From JAZKDW01 sp040387375 (GTDB taxonomy: Bacteria; Pseudomonadota; Gammaproteobacteria; Burkholderiales; Burkholderiaceae_D), in the NCBI GenBank assembly GCA_040387375.1, contig JAZKDW010000058.1, positions 1-58,956 on the forward strand: a DNA stretch of 58,956 nucleotides. The letters are read 5' to 3'. Positions 1-7,798 of the stretch are shown here, in pieces. The translations under genes and the position numbers were made by a program. The notes under the pieces were generated by a model. That model saw nothing but the letters and a program-made list of their open reading frames with translations, did no database searches and had not been told where the DNA came from. Each line of letters begins with the position of its first letter. Within the stretch, counting starts at the first letter, position 1.

Positions 1-102
1 CGAAGCAAAAAAGAACTCGCCGCCGGGGCGAGACCCGGACAGCATCCACGAAGGGCAAGACGTATTGCGGTAAACGAAGGAAGAACCAGGACACACCTCA
101 AA

Positions 103-612
103 TCAAGGCGCCAAGGCAGGATCCGAAGAAGATATCTGAGTCACATTCCCACTCCCGATATCAAAATGCACATTAAACAGCCAAGGCTCGTTACCAGACC
201 GTAAATAAAGCCAATCCCACACCTCCTCATTCTTCAGCCCGAACCGCACCACCGATCGCGGCTTGCCCAACATCTTCCGCACCGTATCCCTGCTAATCCC
301 AGGCTTAATCTTAGCAAAATTCTCCTCAGTCAACACCTGCTGGTAATCCGTCAGCTTGCCATCGCTCCCAATTGCAAAAACCCAGGTCCTGTGCCCCGCC
401 GGCCCCTTCGGGTATTCCAGGCTACGAGCCCCGCCCTCCTCTTCCCATACGGTATCAGGCTGCCCCATGACAGTGCGCACATCAGACTCAGTGGAGACCC
501 CCCGCCCCAGCTTTTCCAGCCCGAATTGTTCGATTGGACGGCCCTGCTGGTCGCAGCCAACCGCCAACAGCGCCGATCCCAGCGCCAGAATCGCGCGTAA
601 CAGTCGCTTCAT
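103..612 (-). CDS. BamE/SmpA-like outer-membrane lipoprotein
   Basis: A 169-residue protein starting at the ATG at 612. The N-terminus is a classic lipoprotein signal: two basic residues after Met, a hydrophobic stretch, then lipobox LAVGC with the lipidated Cys near residue 20. The mature part carries two repeats of the SmpA/OmlA/BamE type: 'GVSTESDVRTVMGQPDTVW' and later 'PGISRDTVRKMLGKPRSV'. Proteins of this fold sit on the periplasmic face of the outer membrane, and the founding member BamE assists beta-barrel assembly. The twin-repeat form seen here may be a paralogue rather than BamE itself. The reading frame is open upstream to 786, but the lipobox fixes the start at 612. It stands alone, divergent from DUF3460-scpA. 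Confidence 0.85.
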   Translation of the reverse strand: MKRLLRAILALGSALLAVGCDQQGRPIEQFGLEKLGRGVSTESDVRTVMGQPDTVWEEEGGARSLEYPKGPAGHRTWVFAIGSDGKLTDYQQVLTEENFAKIKPGISRDTVRKMLGKPRSVVRFGLKNEEVWDWLYLRSGNEPWLFNVHFDIGSGNVTQISSSDPALAP

Positions 613-690
613 AGTGCGTTCCTTTGGCAAAATAAGGCATGAGACAAGGTAGAATACTGCCTGAATCCACTCATTGTCGCCTACCAGCCC

Positions 691-900
691 ATGAAACTGA
701 CCAAGCAATTCCAGCGTTACGAGTCCGAGATTACCCAATTCATCACCGAACTCAGGCAGAAAAACCCCAATCTCGAAGCCGAGCAAAAAGCCGGCCGCGC
801 GCTGTTATGGGACAAAGCGCCAATGGATAACGACAGCCGGGACCGTGCCACCGAATCCCGCGTCAAGCAGCAAGCCTACGTTTATCAAAACAAACTCTGA
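691..900 (+). CDS. DUF3460 family small protein
   Basis: A 69-residue, charged, cysteine-free protein with no signal peptide or membrane segment. The conserved pattern is an N-terminal helix (FQRYESEITQFITELR) followed by 'LWDKAPMD' and a basic C-terminal tail ending in 'QAYVYQNKL'. This matches the betaproteobacterial family DUF3460, whose function is unknown. It ends six bases before scpA, so the two are probably co-transcribed. The pairing with scpA is, as I recall, common in Burkholderiales, which hints at a chromosome-maintenance context but proves nothing. Confidence 0.8.
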   Translation: MKLTKQFQRYESEITQFITELRQKNPNLEAEQKAGRALLWDKAPMDNDSRDRATESRVKQQAYVYQNKL

Positions 901-906
901 TCAATC

Positions 907-1776
907 GTGAGTACGTCGGACAACGCGCCTGCCAGCCACGAGTCATCGGATGCGCTGGCGCTGGCCGGCCAGCCTGACTCAACGCCGAATGTGATCGATG
1001 GCGTTGCGTATGCCAAGCTATATGGCGAGCCGCTGTTCCGGATGCCGAACGATCTGTACATTCCGCCGGATGCGCTGGAAGTTTTTCTCGAAGCATTCGA
1101 AGGCCCGCTCGACCTGCTGCTGTACCTGATCCGCAAGCAGAATTTTAATATCCTCGACATTCCGATGGCGCAGGTAACACTGCAGTACCTGGAATACATC
1201 GAGCAGATCCGGGTGCACAACCTCGAACTGGCCGCCGAATATCTGTTGATGGCAGCCATGCTGATCGAGATCAAGTCGCGCATGCTGCTGCCGGTACGCA
1301 AGGCCGATACCGAAGAAGCCGGCGATCCGCGCGCCGAACTGGTACGCCGCCTGCTCGAATACGAGCAGATGAAACTCGCCGCGTATCAGATAAATACCGT
1401 ACCGCAGCTCGGCCGCGATTATGTGCGCACGCAAATCTTCATCGAGCAAAGCCTGGTGCCGCGCTGGCCGGAAGTCAATGCCGCCGATTTGCAAGATGCA
1501 TGGGCGGACGTACTGAAACGCGCCAAGCTGACCGCGCACCACATGATCAGCCGCGAAGAATTGTCCGTGCGTGAACATATGACAGGCATCCTGCGCCGCC
1601 TGCAATCGACAAAATTTGTTGAATTCGCCGACCTGTTCGACGCCACGCGCGGTGTGCCGGTGCTGGTGGTCAATTTCATCGCCCTGCTCGAACTGGCAAA
1701 AGAAACACTGATTGAGATTACCCAGGCCGAAGCCTTCGCGCCGATTTATGTGAGGCTGTCCTACTCACCGAGTTAA
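907..1776 (+). CDS. scpA: segregation and condensation protein A
   Basis: ScpA is the kleisin subunit of the bacterial SMC-ScpAB condensin and bridges the SMC heads in the cytoplasm. The 289-residue product has the hallmark kleisin N-terminal motif 'FEGPLDLLLYLIRKQ' near residues 62-76, then 'ILDIPMAQVTLQYLEYIE', a central charged linker, and a C-terminal winged-helix region ('VEFADLFD...VVNFIALLELAKE'). The start is a GTG at 907, six bases after the DUF3460 stop. About 45 residues precede the conserved core, so an internal start cannot be excluded. No scpB or smc is in the window. Confidence 0.93.
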   Translation: MSTSDNAPASHESSDALALAGQPDSTPNVIDGVAYAKLYGEPLFRMPNDLYIPPDALEVFLEAFEGPLDLLLYLIRKQNFNILDIPMAQVTLQYLEYIEQIRVHNLELAAEYLLMAAMLIEIKSRMLLPVRKADTEEAGDPRAELVRRLLEYEQMKLAAYQINTVPQLGRDYVRTQIFIEQSLVPRWPEVNAADLQDAWADVLKRAKLTAHHMISREELSVREHMTGILRRLQSTKFVEFADLFDATRGVPVLVVNFIALLELAKETLIEITQAEAFAPIYVRLSYSPS

Positions 1777-1858
1777 TTGATCACCGATCATCACCAGTCT
1801 TTGCGCCGATGGATGGTCAGTCGTCCGGCACAAGGCGTAACCCTACCAAGGCTTGCCC

Positions 1859-2698
1859 ATGAAAATCATCTCCTCCATTGATGAACTGCGCGATCAGTTG
1901 CGCGGACAATTACGTACTGCCTTCGTGCCGACCATGGGCAACTTGCATGAGGGCCATCTGTCTCTGATGCGCCTGGCGCGCAGGCACGGCGATCCGATCG
2001 TGGCCTCGATTTTCGTGAACCGGCTTCAATTCGGCCCGAATGAAGATTTCGACAAATATCCGCGCACCTTTCAGGGCGACGTCGAGAAGCTCGAAAAAGA
2101 AGGTGTGTACGTGCTGTTCGCACCAACCGAAAAAGACCTTTATCCGGAACCGCAGGAATTCCGGGTACGCCCGCCGGAAGACCTGGGCGATATTCTGGAA
2201 GGTGAGTTCCGCCCGGGGTTCTTTTCCGGTGTGACCACGGTCGTGCTGAAATTATTTTCTTGCGTGCAGCCGCGCGTGGCGGTATTCGGCAAGAAGGATT
2301 ATCAGCAGCTGATGATCGTGCGGAACATGTCCAAACAATTTGCATTGCCCACCGAGATCATTGCGGCCGAAACGTATCGTGCCGAAGATGGACTCGCGCT
2401 ATCGTCGCGCAATATGTATCTGTCTGCGGAAGAACGCTCGGAAGCGCCGGCGCTGTACCGTACGCTCAATGAGGTGGCGAATGAAGTGCGCGGCGGCCAG
2501 CCGGATTTGCTGCGACTGGAACAGAAGGCGATGGCCGGCCTGGCGGACCGCGGATGGAAACCGGACTATGTGTCGATTCGCAAGCGGTCCAATTTGCAGG
2601 CGCCCTCCGCCGAGGAACTGGCGCGAGGTGAATTGCTGGTCGTGCTCACCGCGGCCAGGCTCGGCGCCACCCGTCTGATCGACAATCTGGAAATCTGA
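1859..2698 (+). CDS. panC: pantothenate synthetase
   Basis: PanC condenses pantoate with beta-alanine using ATP, the last step of pantothenate (vitamin B5) synthesis. The 279-residue length is typical. Visible motifs are the ATP-binding 'PTMGNLHEGHLSLM' (HIGH-like HEGH, about residues 26-39), 'SIFVNRLQFGPNEDFDKYPR', 'VAVFGKKDYQQLMIVR' and 'LALSSRNMYLS' (KMSKS-equivalent region). The start is the ATG at 1859, preceded by AAGG at 1848-1851; an in-frame TTG two codons earlier is less likely. One known-family oddity: 'VNRLQFGP' has R where 'VNPLQF' is usual, so the Pro of that loop is replaced. panB and panD are not adjacent. Confidence 0.95.
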   Translation: MKIISSIDELRDQLRGQLRTAFVPTMGNLHEGHLSLMRLARRHGDPIVASIFVNRLQFGPNEDFDKYPRTFQGDVEKLEKEGVYVLFAPTEKDLYPEPQEFRVRPPEDLGDILEGEFRPGFFSGVTTVVLKLFSCVQPRVAVFGKKDYQQLMIVRNMSKQFALPTEIIAAETYRAEDGLALSSRNMYLSAEERSEAPALYRTLNEVANEVRGGQPDLLRLEQKAMAGLADRGWKPDYVSIRKRSNLQAPSAEELARGELLVVLTAARLGATRLIDNLEI

Positions 2699-2702
2699 TT
2701 GC

Positions 2703-2728
2703 CTGCTGCCGGATCAGTCCGGCAGCAG
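2703..2728 (+). terminator. hairpin after panC
   Basis: A perfect 11-bp stem (CTGCTGCCGGA / TCCGGCAGCAG) closed by a TCAG loop begins five bases after the panC stop codon. No U-tract follows, so this is a candidate 3' hairpin or Rho-assisted terminator rather than a textbook intrinsic one. Confidence 0.5.
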
Positions 2729-2797
2729 CGCTAATCCATTTCCATATCTCTGTAAGTTTTCAGTCTTGCACGGTGGCGGCGAAACGTTGCAGAAAAG

Positions 2798-2971
2798 CGT
2801 AGGGTGTAATAAGCGAAGAGACTGGGAAAGTATTCGGCAGAATTTTACCGAAGAAAAAAACGGCCTCTCTGGAGGTCCCAGGATCAACGAACGACCACCG
2901 AGGAAGGGGTAAGAGACCCCCTGAAATGAGTGGATTCCGAATACTTGCACAGTCTCGAAGCGCATTACACC
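2798..2971 (+). repeat. REP element split by an insertion
   Basis: Positions 2798-2818 plus 2961-2971, read together, give a 32-bp unit that begins CGTAGGGTG and ends CATTACACC. It is identical to the reverse complement of 3001-3032. The unit has the GTAG head followed by an imperfect palindrome (GGTGTAAT ... ATTACACC) that is typical of REP sequences. It is interrupted after CGAAG (2814-2818) by a 137-bp element, and CGAAG is repeated at 2956-2960. Confidence 0.8.
2819..2955. mobile_element. 137-bp MITE-like insertion with 19-bp TIRs
   Basis: The left end AGACTGGGAAAGTATTCGG (2819-2837) and the right end CCGAATACTTGCACAGTCT (2937-2955) are inverted repeats matching at 17 of 19 positions. 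The element is flanked by a 5-bp direct repeat CGAAG (2814-2818 and 2956-2960), read as a target-site duplication. Removing the element and one copy of CGAAG restores an intact REP unit. It has no coding capacity, so it must be mobilised in trans. The transposase family is unknown to me; a 5-bp duplication would fit several DDE families. Confidence 0.75.
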
Positions 2972-3000
2972 ATTCAGCGTTCGCACATGCCAACCGACAC

Positions 3001-3032
3001 GGTGTAATGCGCTTCGCTTATTACACCCTACG
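3001..3032 (-). repeat. intact REP unit, inverted relative to the split copy
   Basis: A 32-bp unit on the minus strand, identical over its whole length to the reconstructed unit at 2798-2971. The two face each other across about 29 bp, making an inverted REP doublet (BIME/REPIN arrangement). The GTAG head lies 10 bases after the stop codon of the DinB-family gene, a usual position for REP elements. Confidence 0.75.
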
Positions 3033-3042
3033 AACTACCCAA

Positions 3043-3552
3043 TCAATCCGGCAGCAGCATCAGGTCGGTATCACCTGGATCGATTCCTTGTTGCGACAAC
3101 AATGTCGTCACCTGCCCGCGATGGTGGGTCTGGTGGTTGAACAGATGCGCCACCAGTACCGATGCCGGCCTGGTACGGTTTGATTTGGAAAAGCCGCTAT
3201 ACCAGGTGAAATCGGCCGCCAGCCATGCAGGGTCAAGGCTCGCGGCCCACACGCACAGATCGGCGTCCAATTCGGCGCGCGCCGCTTTCAATTGTTCCCA
3301 GTCCGAATGAATGTCTACGCCAGCCGCACCCTGGGGATAGTCCTTGGCAAGTGCAGTACCTTTCACAAACCGGCTGAGCCACATGTAATCCGCCCACAGC
3401 AGGTGATTGAGCGACGAGTGGATCGATTTGAAAAAAGCGCCGCGATCGGCCTTGCGCTCCTCATCGGATAAACGGTCGCTGGCGGCATAGACTTTTTCAT
3501 TCATCCAGCGGTTGTAGCGTGCCATCATTTGCGCATATTCAGCAGTAATCAT
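3043..3552 (-). CDS. DinB family protein
   Basis: A 169-residue cytoplasmic protein of the DinB/YfiT four-helix-bundle superfamily. Many members bind a divalent metal through three histidines; some are thiol-dependent transferases, many are uncharacterised. The sequence shows the N-terminal 'MMARYNRWMNEKVY' helix, a conserved His in 'SIHSSLNHLLWADYMWL', and the C-terminal 'HLFNHQTHHRGQVTTLLSQQG' with the remaining candidate metal ligands. Length and motif order fit the family well. It is a single gene 27 bases from the ParA-like gene and convergent with panC across the REP/MITE region. The substrate cannot be deduced. Confidence 0.85.
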   Translation of the reverse strand: MITAEYAQMMARYNRWMNEKVYAASDRLSDEERKADRGAFFKSIHSSLNHLLWADYMWLSRFVKGTALAKDYPQGAAGVDIHSDWEQLKAARAELDADLCVWAASLDPAWLAADFTWYSGFSKSNRTRPASVLVAHLFNHQTHHRGQVTTLLSQQGIDPGDTDLMLLPD

Positions 3553-3579
3553 TGTTGCTTTTCATTCCTTTTCATTCGT

Positions 3580-4191
3580 TTATTTTTGCACCCATTGCAA
3601 AAGATTCTCCCATTGCGCGACATCTTTTTCAACCCGCGATGGGGCCACATCCCATAGGGTCGCACCGAGCGCGGCGAGCTGCACATAGTTTTGCGTTTCG
3701 CGCAGATAACCCAGCACGGGCAAGCCCAGATTGGTCAGATAGTGGCCCAGCTGGTCAGCCGCCCGCATCCGTATATTGACCCGCATGCCGATCACGCCGA
3801 CTTCACACTTGCCACGCCGGCTGCCCAGCTTCTGCAGGAAGGACTGGGTCGCCAGGATATCGAACATCGATGCCTGCAACGGCACGATCACCTTGTCGGC
3901 GATGCGCAAGACCTGGTCGAGCTGCGCGCCGTCCAGGCCGGCCGGCGTATCGAGGACCATGTGTGTGGTCCCTTTGGGCGCCTTCGCTACCTGGCTGTCG
4001 CTGATTTCCCATGCCTGAATCGGCGGCAGTGCGGCGGGCCGCAACGACAGCCACAATCGTGACGACTGCTGGACGTCGACATCGCCCAGCATCACATTGT
4101 GGCCCTGCTTGGCGAAATAACCGGCCAGGTTAGTCGCAATGGTACTTTTGCCAACTCCGCCCTTGGGATTGGCAATGACGATGACTGGCAT
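3580..4191 (-). CDS. ParA/MinD-type ATPase (orphan)
   Basis: A 203-residue P-loop ATPase. The N-terminus carries the deviant Walker A motif 'NPKGGVGKST' (residues 8-17) with the signature Lys preceding GGVGKS, then 'GDVDVQQSSRLWL' (switch I region) and 'MVLDTPAGLDG' (Walker B/switch II). It is short for plasmid or chromosomal ParA, has no N-terminal helix-turn-helix domain, and has no parB or parS neighbour. This suggests an orphan ParA that positions a cellular cargo rather than segregating the chromosome. The start ATG is at 4191. The downstream DinB-family gene may be co-transcribed. Confidence 0.88.
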   Translation of the reverse strand: MPVIVIANPKGGVGKSTIATNLAGYFAKQGHNVMLGDVDVQQSSRLWLSLRPAALPPIQAWEISDSQVAKAPKGTTHMVLDTPAGLDGAQLDQVLRIADKVIVPLQASMFDILATQSFLQKLGSRRGKCEVGVIGMRVNIRMRAADQLGHYLTNLGLPVLGYLRETQNYVQLAALGATLWDVAPSRVEKDVAQWENLLQWVQK

Positions 4192-4307
4192 GGGTTCCCC
4201 TGTCGAATAAAAGCGTTTTAGGTCACAATGAATGCGGCCATCTGTTGCCGCACTGCAGATATTTCTGTGACAAGAATAACATGACGCATCTTAAGGGCAT
4301 ACTTACA

Positions 4308-4727
4308 ATGTTACCTATCGACATCACCGCCGCCGGCCTCAATGCCTTTCAGAAAGGCTCGCTCGCCGACTATCTGGGAATCGAAGTATTGTCGACCGAT
4401 CGCGCCGGCGTTGCCGCCAAAATGGCAATCAAGCCACATCACATGGCGCCGAACGGGTTTGCGCATGCGGCGTCGATCGTTGCGCTGGCCGATACGTCCT
4501 GCGGTTATGGCTGCATCGCGAACTTGCCCGAAGGGGCGACCGGCTTCACCACGATTGAATTGAAAAGCAATCATCTGGGCACCGCGCGCAGCGGCGATAT
4601 CGAGTGCCGGGCAACGCCGGCGCATCTGGGGCGCACCACACAGGTATGGGATGCAACGGTGACTGCCGGCGGCAAGACCATTGCGCTGTTTCGCTGCACG
4701 CAGATGGTGCTGTGGCCGCGGCCCTGA
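4308..4727 (+). CDS. PaaI-like hotdog-fold thioesterase
   Basis: A hotdog-fold acyl-CoA thioesterase of the PaaI/YbaW-type superfamily, 139 residues from the ATG at 4308. The motif 'HHMAPNGFAHAASIVALADTSCGYG' is the usual hotdog helix signature (N/H...G...HGG region with catalytic D in 'LADT'). It is followed by 'TIELKSNHLGTARSGDIECRA' for strands 2-3 and 'QVWDATVTAGGKTIALFRCTQMVL' at the end. An in-frame ATG at 4281 would add nine residues, but AAGGG at 4293-4297 favours 4308. It converges on bluB with only seven bases between stops. The acyl substrate is unknown. Confidence 0.8.
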   Translation: MLPIDITAAGLNAFQKGSLADYLGIEVLSTDRAGVAAKMAIKPHHMAPNGFAHAASIVALADTSCGYGCIANLPEGATGFTTIELKSNHLGTARSGDIECRATPAHLGRTTQVWDATVTAGGKTIALFRCTQMVLWPRP

Positions 4728-4734
4728 ACTGACG

Positions 4735-5412
4735 CTACACCGCTCCGCCGCCGGCGGCGTCGCTGCTGGCATTACCCCAGGTGTTCTCGTAGACTATCGT
4801 ATCGAGAGGACGGCGCTGGTCCCAGTGTTCGGTTTCCAGCATCGGCGCTGGGTAGAACGCCGCAACATGGCCTACGCATAACAGCGCGACCGGCTGGCTG
4901 TCCTCCGGCATCGCGAAGAGCGTGCGCAGATGGGCCGGATCAAACAGCGACACCCAGCCGACGCCGATACCTTCGGCCCGTGCGGCCAGCCAGAAATTTT
5001 CGATCGCGCATGACACCGACGCCAGGTCCATCTGCGGCATGGTGCGCCGCCCGAATACATATTTTTCCCGCTGGTCGATCAGCGCCACCACCAGCAGTTC
5101 GGCACAGGCAAGTATGCCTTCCACCTTCAGCCGCATGAATTCGTCGCCGCGTTGATCCAGGGCGCCGGCCGTCAGCAGACGTTCGTCATGCACATGCTGG
5201 TAGACGCGTTGCCGCAGCGCGGCGTCGGCGACCCGGATGAAACGCCACGGCTGCATGTAACCGACGCTGGGCGCGTGATGCGCGGCGCCGACAAAACGTG
5301 CCAGCTGCGCCGGGTCGATCGGGTCCGGCAAAAAATGCCGCATGTCGCGCCGTTCGCGGATGGCGCGATATACACCTTCGATTTCAGGGGCGGAAAACTG
5401 GTGCGGTGTCAT
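4735..5412 (-). CDS. bluB: 5,6-dimethylbenzimidazole synthase
   Basis: BluB uses O2 to cannibalise reduced FMN, forming 5,6-dimethylbenzimidazole, the lower ligand of cobalamin. The 225-residue protein has the nitroreductase-like fold with the BluB-specific N-terminus 'EIEGVYRAIRERRDMRHF', 'HHAPSVGYMQPWRFI' (flavin lid), 'YVFGRRTMPQMDLASVSCAIENFWLAA' and 'EGIGVGWVSLFDP'. Location supports the call: it is the last gene of the cobalamin operon, starting two bases after the cobQ stop, and cobT lies in the same locus. The C-terminal Gly/Ala tail is unremarkable. Oxygen dependence of the reaction implies aerobic lower-ligand synthesis. Confidence 0.93.
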   Translation of the reverse strand: MTPHQFSAPEIEGVYRAIRERRDMRHFLPDPIDPAQLARFVGAAHHAPSVGYMQPWRFIRVADAALRQRVYQHVHDERLLTAGALDQRGDEFMRLKVEGILACAELLVVALIDQREKYVFGRRTMPQMDLASVSCAIENFWLAARAEGIGVGWVSLFDPAHLRTLFAMPEDSQPVALLCVGHVAAFYPAPMLETEHWDQRRPLDTIVYENTWGNASSDAAGGGAV

Positions 5413-5414
5413 GG

Positions 5415-6869
5415 TCAGAGTCCTTTTTCAGGCAATCCCATCAGAGCGTCCAGCAGTGGCGTGCAGGCGTCGGCGATGCGGTCCAGGCTGTCTTCGCGCA
5501 ACCGGAACAGGTCGACCGCTTCGTCACTGTCAAGCCCGGCCCAGCGCAGCAGCGCGCCGCAGGCTTGCGGCGTGTCAAACAAGCCATGCAGATAGGTTCC
5601 CAGGATCTGGTCGTCCACCGAGCGCGCACCCTCGGGCCGCTGCGCGATATGGAATGCGGGACGGGCCAGCGCCGCGCCCCGCGATATCCCCATGTGGATT
5701 TCATAACCGCTGACAGTAGCATCGGCAAACGCACAATGTCCAGCCACTTGCAGCAGGCGCTTGTCCGCGGTCAGTTCGGTATCCATGTCGAACAGGCCCA
5801 GCGCCTGCGAGACGCCCGGCGCGCCTTCCACACCATGCGGGTCCAGCACCGTTTTTCCCAGCATCTGAAAACCGCCGCAGACGCCGATCACCTTGCCGCC
5901 GTAACGCAGATGCCGGATCAGCGCCGCCTGCCAGCCTTGCTCGACCAGCCATGCAAGATCGGCGCGCGTGTTCTTGCTGCCTGGCAGGATGATCAGGTCG
6001 GCGGGCGGAATCGGCTGTCCCGGTCCGATGAATTGCAGATCTACGCCGGGATGTGCGCGCAGCGCATCGAAGTCGGTATGGTTGCTGATTTTCGGCAGCA
6101 CCGGCACCACCACGCGGAATCCGCCTCTCGTGACCTGCCCCGACTGAATCCCGTCTTCCGCGTCCAGGAACAGCCCATGCAGGTAGGGCAGCACCGCGAG
6201 CACCGGCTTGCCGGTTTGCTGTTCCAGCCAGTCGAGTCCGGGCTCGAGCAGGCTGATGTCGCCGCGAAAACGGTTGATGACAAAACCAATGACCCGCTTG
6301 CGCTCGCTGTCCGACAGGCACGACAGCGTGCCCACGATGTGGGCGAAGACGCCGCCACGATCGATGTCGGCCACCAGGATCACCGGGCAATCGACCGCTT
6401 CGGCGAAACCCATGTTGGCGATGTCGCGATCGCGCAGGTTGATCTCGGCCGGGCTACCGGCGCCTTCCACGATGACAGACTCGTATTGATCGGAAAGCCG
6501 TCCGTACGAGGCCAGCACCGCTGCCATCGCGACCGGTTTGTATTGATGGTAGTCGCGCGCATTCATGTCGGCGCGCACCTGGCCATGGATGATGACCTGG
6601 GCGCCGGTATCGCTGGATGGCTTCAGCAGGATGGGGTTCATGTCGGTATGCGGCTGCAGTCCCGCGGCTTGCGCCTGCAGCGCCTGGGCGCGCCCGATCT
6701 CGCCGCCATCGGCGGTGACCGCGCTGTTGAGCGCCATGTTCTGCGGTTTGAACGGTACGACCTTCACGCCTTGCCGTGCGAGCAGGCGGCACAGCGCGGC
6801 AACCAGGGTGGACTTGCCGGCGTCGGAGGTGGTGCCCTGCACCATCAGGGTCTGGTACGGAAAACGCAT
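5415..6869 (-). CDS. cobQ: cobyric acid synthase
   Basis: CobQ/CbiP performs the four glutamine-dependent amidations that convert adenosylcobyrinate a,c-diamide to adenosylcobyrate. The 484 residues show an N-terminal dethiobiotin-synthetase-like ATPase ('GTTSDAGKSTLVAALCRLL', residues about 12-30; 'KPQNMALNSAVT') and a C-terminal class I glutamine amidotransferase whose triad Cys is C331 in 'VIGVCGGFQMLG'. The terminal 'LGTYLHGLFD' contributes the catalytic His. Full length for the family. Its ATG overlaps the btuF stop by one base (TGATG), so translation is probably coupled. Confidence 0.96.
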   Translation of the reverse strand: MRFPYQTLMVQGTTSDAGKSTLVAALCRLLARQGVKVVPFKPQNMALNSAVTADGGEIGRAQALQAQAAGLQPHTDMNPILLKPSSDTGAQVIIHGQVRADMNARDYHQYKPVAMAAVLASYGRLSDQYESVIVEGAGSPAEINLRDRDIANMGFAEAVDCPVILVADIDRGGVFAHIVGTLSCLSDSERKRVIGFVINRFRGDISLLEPGLDWLEQQTGKPVLAVLPYLHGLFLDAEDGIQSGQVTRGGFRVVVPVLPKISNHTDFDALRAHPGVDLQFIGPGQPIPPADLIILPGSKNTRADLAWLVEQGWQAALIRHLRYGGKVIGVCGGFQMLGKTVLDPHGVEGAPGVSQALGLFDMDTELTADKRLLQVAGHCAFADATVSGYEIHMGISRGAALARPAFHIAQRPEGARSVDDQILGTYLHGLFDTPQACGALLRWAGLDSDEAVDLFRLREDSLDRIADACTPLLDALMGLPEKGL

Positions 6870-7750
6870 CAGCGCGCTCCGCGCCGGCTGCGTGCCAGTT
6901 CGAGTTTTTCGCAGACAACAGCGGCGCCGGCGATCAGTCGCGGACCGGCGCGGCTCAGCAGATCACCATCGATTGCAAACAGGTTGTTGCGCTGTACGGC
7001 TTGCAGTGTTGTGTACTGCTCCCAGATTTCGAGACCCTCCCTGGTCTTGTTGCGCCTGGCGCCGGTGATCAGCACTTCGGGATTTTCAGCGAGGACTGCT
7101 TCGATGCTCACCGTCGGCGCCGTTATCGTCAGCTTCGCAAAAATATTTTCACCGCCGCACAGGCGCAGCACGTCGCTGATGATGTGCGTGCCGTTGAGCG
7201 TGTATAGCGGCCGGCCCCAGACCTGGTAAAACACGCGTACCGGCGGACGCGCGCGATATTGGGTGGCCAGCCGCGCCAGTTCCTGACGCATCTGGGCGGC
7301 GCTTTTTTCAGCTTGCTGCTGGGTGCCCATCAGCTCACCGAGCCGGCTCACGCTGTCGGCAATGCTGTCGAGCTTGTGCGGTTCGCTGTAGTACAGCGGT
7401 ATGCCGAGCTTGCGCAGGTGATCGAGCTGGCGCTCTGCATTGCCATGCAGCCAAACCACCAGCAAGTCGGGCTTGAGCGCGATGATGCGTTCGATATCGA
7501 GCTGCTTGTGGTCGCCGACACGAGGGATAGCGAGAGCAGCCGGAGGGTAGTCGCTGTAGCCGACGGTGCCGACGATGCGCTCGCCGCCGCCTGCCGCGAA
7601 CACAAGTTCGGTAGCGTGCGGCGCCAGGGTCACGATGCGCTGGGCCGGCCGCTGCAGGGTGACGGCATTGCCGTTATCGTCACGCACGCTGATCGCGGCT
7701 GAAGCGTGGAGCGTCATCAGGAACGCTGCAAAAAACAGGATTTTTTTCAT
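6869..7750 (-). CDS. btuF: periplasmic cobalamin-binding protein of the BtuCDF importer
   Basis: A 293-residue class III substrate-binding protein that delivers corrinoid from the outer-membrane receptor to BtuCD. An Sec signal peptide (MKKILFFAAFLMTLHASAA) is followed by 'RIVTLAPHATELVFAAGGGERIVGTVGYSDYPPAA', the typical BtuF/Fe-siderophore binding N-lobe, 'ERIIALKPDLLVVW' and 'VFYQVWGRPLYTLNGTHIISDVLRLCGGENIFA'. No lipobox is seen, so it should be soluble in the periplasm. It lies inside the operon between cobD and cobQ, well away from btuCD, but in the same transcription unit. Confidence 0.92.
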   Translation of the reverse strand: MKKILFFAAFLMTLHASAAISVRDDNGNAVTLQRPAQRIVTLAPHATELVFAAGGGERIVGTVGYSDYPPAALAIPRVGDHKQLDIERIIALKPDLLVVWLHGNAERQLDHLRKLGIPLYYSEPHKLDSIADSVSRLGELMGTQQQAEKSAAQMRQELARLATQYRARPPVRVFYQVWGRPLYTLNGTHIISDVLRLCGGENIFAKLTITAPTVSIEAVLAENPEVLITGARRNKTREGLEIWEQYTTLQAVQRNNLFAIDGDLLSRAGPRLIAGAAVVCEKLELARSRRGAR

Positions 7751-7798
7751 GTGTTCCCTAATGCGATAAAAATAAAACGTGCGCAGGATGGCAGTCCA

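Noticed and set aside
5298..7229. 643-codon plus-strand open frame opposite cobQ and btuF
   Set aside because: Antisense shadow of well-conserved genes; the translation is low in recognisable motifs and rich in His, Gln and Arg, as expected for reverse frames of GC-rich coding DNA.
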